10,001 nt of DNA from Microcaldota archaeon (GTDB taxonomy: Archaea; Micrarchaeota; Micrarchaeia; Burarchaeales; JAKAKT01). Shown piece by piece: positions 1-5,867 of this stretch. The notes beneath the pieces are model-generated. The model had not been told where the DNA came from. It searched no databases and was given only the letters and a program-made list of their open reading frames with translations. The stretch covers positions 1-10,001 of the forward strand of contig JAPLWU010000108.1 in the NCBI GenBank assembly GCA_026396425.1, read 5' to 3'. The first letter of the stretch is position 1. Each line of letters opens with the position of its first letter. Made by a program: the position numbers and the translations under genes.

Positions 1-43
1 GCGGGAAGAGGAGGATTCGAACTCCGATGGGCGGGCTTCTTCC
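1..43 (-). other. tRNA 3'-end-like remnant or attachment-site-like sequence
   Basis: Read on the minus strand, this stretch holds GGAGTTCGAATCCTCC, which is one base short of a canonical T-arm (GGAGG TTCGAAT CCTCC). It is followed directly by TCTTCCC, a G in the discriminator position and a C at the window edge, as expected for an acceptor 3' strand. No matching 5' half (GGGAAGA, D-arm, box A) is visible on the minus strand, where hypD coding sequence ends at 63. A GGAAGA at 43-38 can pair with TCTTCC at 9-4, giving a minihelix-like fold around the T-arm. The T-stem as read has a mismatch, so a functional tRNA is unlikely. It may be a decayed tRNA end left by integration, a split or intron-containing half, or chance. 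Confidence 0.35.
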
Positions 44-62
44 GAGAATATGCTGATTTTGC

Positions 63-1139
63 TCACGCGATGTAAGCGTTGTAGCACGCTCCCTCAACCG
101 AAACCATGCACGGGCCCACCGGTTTTTGCGGCGTGCATTTCTTTCCGAAAAGCGGGCATTTTTGGGGGGAAATCTTGCCGCGCAAAACGGCGGAGCAACT
201 GCAGCCGGAAGGCATCCCTGAAGACGAAGCAACTTTCACTCCGAACTTTTTTGTTGCATCGAACCTCCCGAACTTGCCCTTCAGTTTCATTCCCGAGTTC
301 GGAATTTTTCCGAGGCCTCTCCACTCCGCATGCTCTTTTCCGAAAACTTTTTTCAGGGCCGAAATCGACTTCGCATTCCCGTTTTTCTTTACTGCCCTTT
401 CGTATTCATTTACGACTCCGGTCTCGCCCATTCGTATCATTCGCAGGAGAACCAGCACTGACAATAAGATGTCGCCGGGCTCAAAACCGGATACGACTTG
501 CGCCACACCGTATTTTTTGCTGAGAAACATGAAAGCATCGGAACCTATTACCGTCGCCACGTGGCCCGGGTCGATGAAGCCGTCAATCCTGACCTCGCCG
601 CCCCTGAGCAGGGCTTCCATGGCTGGCGGAAACCACCGGTGCGCATTGACGATGTAGAAGTTTGATGGAGGCGAAGCGAGCAAAACCGAAGCAGTTGTAG
701 GCGCGGTCGTCTCGAAACCGATTGCGATGTGAACAACATCAGTGCCACTCGCCTCGTTTCGTCGTGCAATTTCCACCGCATCCGCAATCGAATAAACAAC
801 TCTAACGTCCGCTCCCATTGCCTTGGCTTCCTCAAGCGTCCCCGCGCTTCCCGGGAGGCGCATCACATCGCCGAAAGTGGTGATTATCGCGCCCTTATCC
901 GCGATTTTTATGGCCGCGTCCACCACTCCAGTTGGGGTTATGCAGACCGGGCAACCGGGCCCTGAAACGAGGCGCACGTTTTTCGGGAGAATCCCGCGGA
1001 TTCCGAACCGCTCGACGGCCTGGGTGTGGGAGCCGCAAACCTCCATCAAAGTGACATTGCCGAGGTATTTCGCCTCCTCCCGAATTTTCGCAAGAATCCT
1101 CTCAATCAGTTTTTTGTCGAGAAATTCGCCTGCATTCAT
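63..1139 (-). CDS. hypD: HypD, [NiFe]-hydrogenase maturation iron-sulfur protein
   Basis: HypD is the cytoplasmic scaffold that, with HypC, collects Fe, two cyanides and CO for the active site of [NiFe]-hydrogenases. The 358-residue protein is full length for the family. It shows the CGSHT motif (C35), the GPGCPVC motif (C63, C66), GFETTAPTTA (141-150), and the C-terminal [4Fe-4S] ligand pattern C313-X14-C328-X6-C335-X16-C352, which matches the known HypD pattern exactly. It ends in the conserved PVGPCMVSVEGAC segment. The ATG overlaps the TGA of hypC as ATGA, so the two are probably translationally coupled. Lys and Glu codons are mainly AAA and GAA, unlike genes to the right. The identification is secure. 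The partners HypE, HypA and HypB are not in the window. Confidence 0.97.
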   Translation of the reverse strand: MNAGEFLDKKLIERILAKIREEAKYLGNVTLMEVCGSHTQAVERFGIRGILPKNVRLVSGPGCPVCITPTGVVDAAIKIADKGAIITTFGDVMRLPGSAGTLEEAKAMGADVRVVYSIADAVEIARRNEASGTDVVHIAIGFETTAPTTASVLLASPPSNFYIVNAHRWFPPAMEALLRGGEVRIDGFIDPGHVATVIGSDAFMFLSKKYGVAQVVSGFEPGDILLSVLVLLRMIRMGETGVVNEYERAVKKNGNAKSISALKKVFGKEHAEWRGLGKIPNSGMKLKGKFGRFDATKKFGVKVASSSGMPSGCSCSAVLRGKISPQKCPLFGKKCTPQKPVGPCMVSVEGACYNAYIA

Positions 1140-1348
1140 AGGGAGAACACCTGCCTCAGCAGCTTCGTTGTTTTTTTGGCGTTTTTAGGGTCAAGCTTCT
1201 CGATTGCGAAACCGGTATGAACCAAAACATAGTCGCCTTTCTTCGCATCCACCAAATCCAATCTCACCCTTCGCCTCGCTCCCTCGAAGTCGACAACCCC
1301 TTCGTTTCCCTCGATTGTTATTAATTTTCCTGGATAGGCGAGGCACAT
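1136..1348 (-). CDS. hypC: HypC/HybG-family hydrogenase maturation chaperone
   Basis: A 70-residue protein starting MCLAYPGK, the diagnostic HypC N-terminus. Its Cys2 binds the iron and contacts HypD before delivery to the hydrogenase large subunit. The rest (GVVDFEGARRRVRLDLV, then GDYVLVHTGFAIEKLD) fits the small beta-barrel of the family. The open frame extends upstream to 1459, but that extra sequence is antisense to hypF and lacks family features, so the ATG at 1348 is chosen because Cys2 must follow the initiator Met. The gene precedes hypD with an ATGA overlap. An AT-rich box centred 26 bases upstream (about 1374) is a likely TATA element for a leaderless transcript. Confidence 0.95.
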   Translation of the reverse strand: MCLAYPGKLITIEGNEGVVDFEGARRRVRLDLVDAKKGDYVLVHTGFAIEKLDPKNAKKTTKLLRQVFSL

Positions 1349-1368
1349 GATTGGGGTATGGATGAAAG

Positions 1369-1379
1369 AAATAATAAAA
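1369..1379. promoter_or_regulatory. Possible bidirectional TATA box between hypC and hypF
   Basis: The 11-base AT-only run AAATAATAAAA is the only AT-rich element between the two divergent genes. Its centre is 26 bases from the hypC ATG (1348) and 27 bases from the in-frame GTG of hypF (1401), the usual archaeal TATA-to-start distance for leaderless genes. On the plus strand it is preceded by purine-rich GAAAG, compatible with a BRE. The assignment rests on spacing alone. Confidence 0.45.
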
Positions 1380-1400
1380 CGATGGGGCCAACCCTTTTCC

Positions 1401-3617
1401 GTGGCGTACGAAATCGAAGTTCGCGGAGTCGTGCAGGGCGTTGGCTTCCGTCCGTTCATATATCGGCTAGCTAAGGCAATGAAAGTGAACGGGGACGTGC
1501 GAAACGTGGGCTACGGCGTTAGGATACGGCTGGACTGCGGCGAAAAAGAGATGAAAAAATTCGTAGAAAAAATGAAAAAAGAACTTCCGCCCCTCGCCAG
1601 GATAGACAAAATCGAAACGAAAAAAACGAAAATTATTTTTTCCCCGAAAGACGGGAATTTCCGCATAGTCCCTTCGCTTGCTACTGGCGAATTTCCCGAG
1701 GTTAGCCCTGATGTTTGCATATGCAAAAACTGCCTGCGCGAGATGCTCGACCCGAAGGACAGGCGCTACCTCCACCCCTTCATCAACTGCACGGACTGCG
1801 GCCCGAGATTGACCGTGATTCTGGCGACTCCTTACGACAGGGAGAATACCACGATGAAGGCGTTCCGGATGTGCCCCGAATGCAGGGAGGAATATGAAAA
1901 TCCGGAAAGCAGGCGCTTCCATGCCCAGCCCATCTCCTGCAACGAATGCGGGCCGAAATACGAATTGCTGGGCGGGAGGGGAAAAAAATACGCGAACGCG
2001 GTGGAAAAGGCGGGCGAACTTCTCGCAAGGGGAAAGATAATTGCGGTGAAAGGGATTGGTGGATTCCACCTCGTCTGCAACGCGAAAAACGAGGAAGCGG
2101 TTGCGGGATTGAGGAGGGCAAAACATAGAAAAACGAAACCTTTTGCCCTGATGGCAAGGGATTTGGAAACTGCGAAGCGGATTGCGCATGTTTCGAAAAA
2201 TGAAATTGGAATCCTAACTTCTCCGGAGAGGCCAATCGTGATTTTGGAATCGAATGGAAAGCTCGAATCAATCTCCCCGAATCTCGATTCCATCGGGATT
2301 ATGCTTCCATACGCGCCAATCCATCATTTGCTGTTCCGCCACTCCCGCCTGCCGTTGCTGGTGATGACGAGCGCGAACGAGGCAGGAGAACCGCTGATAA
2401 TTGAAAATAAAAAGGCGCTCGGGTTGAAAGTCGCAGATTTTGTTCTCGCGCACAATCGCGGCATAGCGGCGGGTTGCGATGATTCCGTCGTGAAGGAAGT
2501 GGCTGGTCGGACTTCAATTCTCCGCTATTCGAGGGGCATGGCGCCGGAATCAATCGAAGTCGGGGTTGGAGGCGAGGCCATTGGGCTTGGAGCGGAACTG
2601 AACGCGAATTTCTGCATCATTCGGGGAGGGCGAGCCTACGTTTCGCAGTATCAGGGGGATTTGGACGATTATGCAGCCTATGAAAATTACGAAAAAAACA
2701 TCGCAAGGTACGCGAGGATGCTGAAAATTGATTTGAAAAAAACCCCAATAGCCTGCGATTTGCATCCCGACTTCGAAACGACTGCTCTTGCGGAAAAAAT
2801 CTCAAAAAATCCGGTTCGCGTGCAGCACCATTTCGCGCACCTCCACGCATGCATGGCCGAGAACGGTTTGAGCGACGGAATTGGGATAATTTTGGACGGC
2901 TACGGCTACGGGAGCGACGGAAGCGCGTGGGGCGGCGAGGTGTTGGTTTCGGACGAAAAAAGAATCGGGCATATCGAAGAATTCGAATTGATTGGCGGCG
3001 ATTTGGCAGCGAGGGAGCCCGGGAGAATTCTTTATGCGATATTGCGAAAAAAAATGTCGGCGGGCGAATGCGAAAGGGTTTTTTCGAAACGATTTGGGAT
3101 TGACGCGAGGATTTGGGAAAAGCAGTTGGCTAAAAAAATAAACTGCGCTACGACCACCTCTTGCGGGAGAGTTTTGGATGCTGCTTCGTTCCTGTTCGCC
3201 GGATGCCGAGAAAGGACTTACGAGGGAGAACCCGCCATGCGATTGGAGGCAATTGCGGCGGATAAGGAAGGACGAAAGGGATTCGAGGCCGGGATACGCG
3301 AGGAAAACGGAACCTGTGTTTTGGATGTTTCCGAATTTTTCGTCGAATTGCTGGGCGAGAAAAATGCGCGAGTTGGCGCGGGAAAAGTCCACGACTATTT
3401 GGCCGGAGGTTTTGTGCGGATTGCGGGCGAGGCCGCGAAAGAGCGGGGCCTGAAGGGAGCCTGCCTCAGCGGCGGCGTAATGTATAACCGACGCATCCCT
3501 AGGCGAATCGAGGATGAGTTGGCGGGAATTGGACTGGCGGCGTATTTTCATAGGCGACTTCCGTGCGGGGACGGGTGCGTGTCATTCGGCCAGGCGGTGC
3601 TCGCGCTCAAGCGGTAA
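1401..3617 (+). CDS. hypF: HypF carbamoyltransferase, hydrogenase maturation
   Basis: HypF uses carbamoyl phosphate and ATP to form carbamoyl-adenylate and transfers the carbamoyl group to the C-terminal Cys of HypE, the first step to the cyanide ligands. All domains are present. In numbering from the longest frame (1347) they are an acylphosphatase domain with RGVVQGVGFRPF (26-37), a double zinc finger with C126/C129, C148/C151, C176/C179, C198/C201 at the canonical 18-24-18 spacing, a YrdC-like domain (about 215-400), and a Kae1-like domain with HxxxH (H494, H498), DGYGYGSDGSAWGGE and CLSGGVMYN. In-frame starts exist at 1347 (overlapping the hypC start codon), 1362 and GTG 1401. I prefer 1401 because it leaves eight residues before the acylphosphatase motif and puts the AT box at -27, but 1362 is possible. 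AAA/GAA codons predominate. HypE must be encoded elsewhere. Confidence 0.96.
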   Translation: MAYEIEVRGVVQGVGFRPFIYRLAKAMKVNGDVRNVGYGVRIRLDCGEKEMKKFVEKMKKELPPLARIDKIETKKTKIIFSPKDGNFRIVPSLATGEFPEVSPDVCICKNCLREMLDPKDRRYLHPFINCTDCGPRLTVILATPYDRENTTMKAFRMCPECREEYENPESRRFHAQPISCNECGPKYELLGGRGKKYANAVEKAGELLARGKIIAVKGIGGFHLVCNAKNEEAVAGLRRAKHRKTKPFALMARDLETAKRIAHVSKNEIGILTSPERPIVILESNGKLESISPNLDSIGIMLPYAPIHHLLFRHSRLPLLVMTSANEAGEPLIIENKKALGLKVADFVLAHNRGIAAGCDDSVVKEVAGRTSILRYSRGMAPESIEVGVGGEAIGLGAELNANFCIIRGGRAYVSQYQGDLDDYAAYENYEKNIARYARMLKIDLKKTPIACDLHPDFETTALAEKISKNPVRVQHHFAHLHACMAENGLSDGIGIILDGYGYGSDGSAWGGEVLVSDEKRIGHIEEFELIGGDLAAREPGRILYAILRKKMSAGECERVFSKRFGIDARIWEKQLAKKINCATTTSCGRVLDAASFLFAGCRERTYEGEPAMRLEAIAADKEGRKGFEAGIREENGTCVLDVSEFFVELLGEKNARVGAGKVHDYLAGGFVRIAGEAAKERGLKGACLSGGVMYNRRIPRRIEDELAGIGLAAYFHRRLPCGDGCVSFGQAVLALKR

Positions 3618-3619
3618 TG

Positions 3620-3630
3620 ATTAATAAATT
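3620..3630 (+). promoter_or_regulatory. TATA box of the tandem Lrp-like regulator gene
   Basis: ATTAATAAATT, centred 25 bases before the ATG at 3650, lies immediately after the hypF stop. There is no ribosome binding site upstream of the ATG, which fits a leaderless transcript with its own promoter rather than read-through from hypF. Confidence 0.6.
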
Positions 3631-3649
3631 GCCGCGCATATAGGGGCAC

Positions 3650-4666
3650 ATGGCCCGGGAGCTGACGGCCAACGAGAAATCCTTCATTCTTTCCCTCGTT
3701 TGCCCGCAGGAGAAGGATGGCGGAGCATCCGGAAGGGCCGCAAAGCCGAATTTCTCGAGGATAAAAAAGCGCCTTCTCGGGAGGGGGATTGTTTCCTATT
3801 TCCCGCACTTCAATCCGCTCAAGTTTGAGGAGTTCAAGATACTCAACATCGTCTGGCTCGAGTACAAGAACCCCAGGAGCAGGCGGAGCGTCATGCGGGC
3901 AATACGGAAGCTCAATGTCCACGTCCCGCACCTGTTCCGCTACCAGTCCAAGGACTTCGCCTGCGGTTTCCTGATGTCCCGCTCGTACTCGGAAGCGAAC
4001 GAGCAGCGCGCCTTGTTCCTGGAGATGAAGCCCTATGCCATGCGCGTCGAGTGGAGGATGATGCCGGTAAGCGACCTGAGGATTGCGTTCTTCTCGCATG
4101 AATCTGTCCCTTACCTGCTGGGCGTCCCCATGAAGAAATGCAAACAGGTAGTTGGGGAATACTGCCCCGAAGCCATTTCGGGAACGGAAAGGAGGGCGCT
4201 GCTGGAGCTGATGGCAAACCCGGAGAAGAGCCTCTCGACGAAGGCGCGCAATCTCGGGATGACCCCCTCGAACCTGGCCAGGATAAGGAAAACGCTGCTC
4301 GCCAGGGGCATCCTTCTCCCGGAGATAAAGGTGCGTATACACAACCTGCCCGGCGTCAACTTCGTGGTCCTGTGCCTGCTCGACTGCGGTTGCAGGATAA
4401 AGCTGTGCAGGCACATCCTGTCCGTAGCCCGCGAATTCCCCGAGGTCGATATGGTCGTCTCTTCGGGCGACGTGTGCTTCCTGCTGGCATACTTCAAGGA
4501 TTACGGGCGCGCCGAGGACTTCAGAATAAGGACGATGGGGTGCGAGAAGATGGGCGCGATATACTGGAAGGCGATAACGGTGCTGGACTTCACCCTCGAC
4601 ACGATGGTTTGCGAGCTGCTTGGTGGTCCGCCTTACTCAAAAAAAGTACAGATTAGAGGGCTATAA
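3650..4666 (+). CDS. Tandem Lrp/AsnC-like transcriptional regulator
   Basis: A 338-residue protein that is an internal duplication of a module resembling Lrp/AsnC regulators (winged helix-turn-helix plus RAM-like alpha/beta sandwich). Module 1 spans about 6-150 and module 2 about 177-315. The recognition-helix ends align as SRIKKRLLGRGIV (36-48) and ARIRKTLLARGIL (210-222). The following domains also align: FKILNIVWLEY with VNFVVLCLLDC, and the Ser/Asp-rich turn with FACGFLMSRSYSEANE beside VCFLLAYFKDYGRAED. The first HTH is degenerate, with an inserted Gly/Ala stretch (about 21-33). The second is the better DNA-binding candidate. Module 2 carries a Cys cluster (C242, C246, C248, C253, with C276 and C298), possibly a metal or redox sensor. 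It is not a standard Lrp in length. The target is unknown; the palindrome just downstream (4734-4750) is a nearby candidate. The AhbA/AhbB heme-synthesis family has a related fold, but I see no reason to prefer it. Confidence 0.65.
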   Translation: MARELTANEKSFILSLVCPQEKDGGASGRAAKPNFSRIKKRLLGRGIVSYFPHFNPLKFEEFKILNIVWLEYKNPRSRRSVMRAIRKLNVHVPHLFRYQSKDFACGFLMSRSYSEANEQRALFLEMKPYAMRVEWRMMPVSDLRIAFFSHESVPYLLGVPMKKCKQVVGEYCPEAISGTERRALLELMANPEKSLSTKARNLGMTPSNLARIRKTLLARGILLPEIKVRIHNLPGVNFVVLCLLDCGCRIKLCRHILSVAREFPEVDMVVSSGDVCFLLAYFKDYGRAEDFRIRTMGCEKMGAIYWKAITVLDFTLDTMVCELLGGPPYSKKVQIRGL

Positions 4667-4672
4667 TGATGA

Positions 4673-4678
4673 TTTTTT
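4673..4678 (+). terminator. Oligo-T terminator candidate after the regulator gene
   Basis: A run of six T residues starts seven bases after the TAA of the regulator gene, followed by more T-rich sequence. Oligo-T runs without a strong hairpin are typical archaeal intrinsic terminators. Confidence 0.4.
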
Positions 4679-4718
4679 GAATTATTTGACCTATAAAATG
4701 AAAAAACGGCCAGAAATC

Positions 4719-4733
4719 GAAAGATTTATATAT
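4719..4733 (+). promoter_or_regulatory. Strong BRE/TATA promoter of the structured RNA region
   Basis: CGAAAG (4719-4724, BRE-like) is followed by TTTATATAT (4725-4733), the best TATA box in the window. Centred at 4729, it predicts a start at about 4753-4756, exactly where the structured region begins. A weaker TATAAAA lies upstream at 4692-4698. Confidence 0.7.
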
Positions 4734-4750
4734 CTGCATTGAGAATGCAG
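4734..4750. promoter_or_regulatory. Perfect palindromic operator candidate between TATA box and start
   Basis: CTGCATT-GAG-AATGCAG is a perfect 7+7 base inverted repeat with a 3-base spacer. It occupies the space between the TATA box and the predicted transcription start, where a dimeric winged-helix protein would block polymerase. Because it ends before the predicted start, it should act as DNA rather than as an RNA hairpin. The upstream Lrp-like gene is one candidate binder, by proximity only. Confidence 0.5.
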
Positions 4751-4752
4751 TA

Positions 4753-4896
4753 ATGCCGGTTTATTTCCGGCCCTATTTGGGTCTGAATAAACCACCCCAA
4801 ACCAATGAGTCAGTTGAGCCCCGACCACGAATTCTATTGCGTCCCCGGTCGGGGTTTCAAACTGATGAGGCAAAAACCCACGACGCCAGTCCTGAC
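4753..4896 (+). ncRNA. Structured RNA candidate with a kink-turn
   Basis: This stretch has its own strong promoter and dense base pairing. A kink-turn is formed by C4802-C4803, a 3-base bulge AAT (4804-4806), GA (4807-4808) on one strand and GA (4867-4868), GG (4869-4870) on the other. It is continued by a stem TCAGTT (4810-4815) with AACTGA (4860-4865), then CCCCGACC (4819-4826) with GGTCGGGG (4847-4854) and ACG/CGT at the top. The AAU bulge and tandem G-A pairs fit the L7Ae-binding consensus. Upstream, GGTTTATT (4758-4765) can pair with AATAAACC (4786-4793), and TTTGGG (4776-4781) with CCCAAA (4796-4801), giving an H-type pseudoknot. The same bases are open in frame with the next gene, but the codons (CGA, CTA, TTA, CGT) are unlike its AGG/CTC/CTG use. 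It could be a guide RNA, a regulatory leader or a riboswitch. I do not recognise a known family, and the 3' end is uncertain. Confidence 0.5.
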
Positions 4897-4903
4897 GATA
4901 ACC

Positions 4904-4914
4904 TTTTAAATTTA
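4904..4914 (+). promoter_or_regulatory. TATA box of the transglutaminase-like gene
   Basis: TTTTAAATTTA, centred 24 bases upstream of the GTG at 4933, is typical for a leaderless archaeal gene. It supports starting the gene at 4933 rather than at the upstream in-frame ATG (4753). Confidence 0.6.
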
Positions 4915-4932
4915 CGACGGGGAGCCATAACC

Positions 4933-5568
4933 GTGATAGACATCCCGTTCCTGAGGAGGGGGGAAAAGGCAGGGCCAGAGAAGGGGAAGGAGGAGCCCGA
5001 GGAGCCGCCGGCAAAGCACAAGTGCCGGGCAGCGCTCTACAAGCACATCATCGAGAGGTACAGGGAGCAGATAGAGGCGGGCGAAAGTAAGACCATCCCA
5101 GAGCTCCGCGGGCTCGTCAACCCTAACGACAAGACAGTGGCGGCCATAGCCGACCACATGAGGGGCTCGTTCCATCCATACGTATACGAGGAGAAGTTCC
5201 TCCTCGCGGCAAGGAAGGCATTCGAGTTCGTGCGGGACGACATAGAGCTGGAGTCGCTGCCCGTGGACTTCTGGCTGTATCCCGAGGACATCGTGGAATT
5301 GGGGGTGGCCGACGCAGTTGATAAGGCCATGCTCCTGTGCTCCCTGCTCATCGCGCTCGAGAACGAGAGCGCCAGGGTCGTTGTCGAAACAGACGGAACC
5401 AGGCGCGCCTTCGTGACCTTCGACTTCAAGGGCTCGTTCCATATCCTCGACCCCGTGCAGGACATATTCGAGTCGGGCGTGAAGGAGGATTTAATCCGGA
5501 AGCACGTGCAGGGGGATAATTATAAATTGGTTTACGAATTCAACAATAAGGAATACGAGGAGTGGTAA
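4933..5568 (+). CDS. Transglutaminase-like fold protein, probably catalytically inactive
   Basis: The protein has 211 residues from the GTG at 4933; an in-frame ATG at 4753 would add 60 residues that look non-coding. A charged Lys/Glu/Pro linker (about 10-28) precedes a helical part. Next comes a transglutaminase-like core: AFEFVRDDIE (96-105), FWLYPEDIVELG (113-124), then ADAVDKAMLLCSLLIAL and FHILDPVQ. In active relatives the first of these last two reads GDCxDKA with the nucleophile Cys; here that position is Ala (A128). The expected His before AFV is Arg (R158), while the Asp of LDP (D173) is kept. So the fold seems retained and peptidase/transglutaminase chemistry lost, suggesting a binding or structural role. 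No signal peptide or membrane segment is visible, so it is likely cytoplasmic. The fold assignment is from pattern only and is moderate. Confidence 0.55.
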   Translation: MIDIPFLRRGEKAGPEKGKEEPEEPPAKHKCRAALYKHIIERYREQIEAGESKTIPELRGLVNPNDKTVAAIADHMRGSFHPYVYEEKFLLAARKAFEFVRDDIELESLPVDFWLYPEDIVELGVADAVDKAMLLCSLLIALENESARVVVETDGTRRAFVTFDFKGSFHILDPVQDIFESGVKEDLIRKHVQGDNYKLVYEFNNKEYEEW

Positions 5569-5693
5569 TAGGAATAGAGATGCGGAACGGCAATCGCGAG
5601 TTATTGGTGCGAGGAATGCGATTCCAATCTTTTCGAGATGCGATGGCCGAAATCCGTTGTGGTTTCCGATCTTTTTGGTTTGATGGTGATGCG
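5569..5693 (+). other. Leader region before the ferredoxin gene
   Basis: These 125 bases are open in frame with the ferredoxin, but the codons (CGA, TCT, TTA) and the absence of family homology upstream of Met45 argue they are untranslated. They hold a small inverted repeat GGAAT-GCG-ATTCC (5613-5625) followed by ATCTTTT, possibly a terminator for the preceding gene. An imperfect direct repeat is also present: TTCCAATCTTTT then GATGCGATG (5622-5645), and TTCCGATCTTTTT then GATGCGATG (5665-5696). I see no clear TATA box. Confidence 0.35.
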
Positions 5694-5867
5694 ATGATTG
5701 AAATAGACAGGACCAAGTGCGCCTATTGCGGCGCATGCGTGGGCGTATGCCCGGCCATGGCCCTAAGGCTAAGGGATATATACGTGGAAGTGTATAATGA
5801 TAAGTGCACATCGTGCGGCGCGTGCGTGAGGGCGTGCCCCATGAATGCAATCGAGCTCAAAAAGTGA
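5694..5867 (+). CDS. Two-[4Fe-4S] ferredoxin, probable electron donor to geranylgeranyl reductase
   Basis: A 57-residue bacterial-type ferredoxin with two CxxCxxCxxxCP clusters: C9, C12, C15, C19 and C38, C41, C44, C48. It carries low-potential electrons in the cytoplasm. The ATG at 5694 is chosen because it gives the usual ferredoxin N-terminus (MIEIDRTKC) and is preceded by GGTGAT (5684-5689), a good match to the archaeal anti-Shine-Dalgarno; the longer frame from 5562 has no supporting features. Its TGA overlaps the GTG start of the reductase, so the two are co-translated. In Methanosarcina acetivorans a ferredoxin encoded next to geranylgeranyl reductase is the reductant for that enzyme, so the same role is inferred here. 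Confidence 0.93.
   Translation: MIEIDRTKCAYCGACVGVCPAMALRLRDIYVEVYNDKCTSCGACVRACPMNAIELKK

Noticed and set aside
3548..4414. Long minus-strand open frame opposite the regulator gene
   Set aside because: It overlaps a well-supported gene fully, has no recognisable motif, and reflects the GC-biased codon pattern of the plus strand.
4847..4875. CRISPR repeat-like unit with GTTTCAAAC
   Set aside because: It occurs once, with no spaced copies anywhere in the window.
4862..4895. C/D box guide RNA: CTGATGA (4862-4868) and CTGA (4892-4895)
   Set aside because: The C-like box has C instead of a purine in first position, only 23 bases separate the boxes, there is no terminal stem, and the same bases are better explained by the kink-turn.
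4847..4895. Hammerhead ribozyme from the CTGATGA core
   Set aside because: No GAAA strand follows a stem II in the right place, and no cleavable NUH junction completes the three-way fold.
4753..4900. Fluoride or SAM riboswitch
   Set aside because: CTGATGA resembles part of the fluoride consensus, but the conserved 5' GATG and AACCGCC elements are missing; the SAM-I core strings are absent as well.
4753..4932. Sixty-residue N-terminal extension of the transglutaminase-like protein
   Set aside because: Codon use is unlike the rest of the gene, the peptide is Arg/Pro-rich without features, a TATA box lies just before the GTG at 4933, and the DNA is densely self-complementary.
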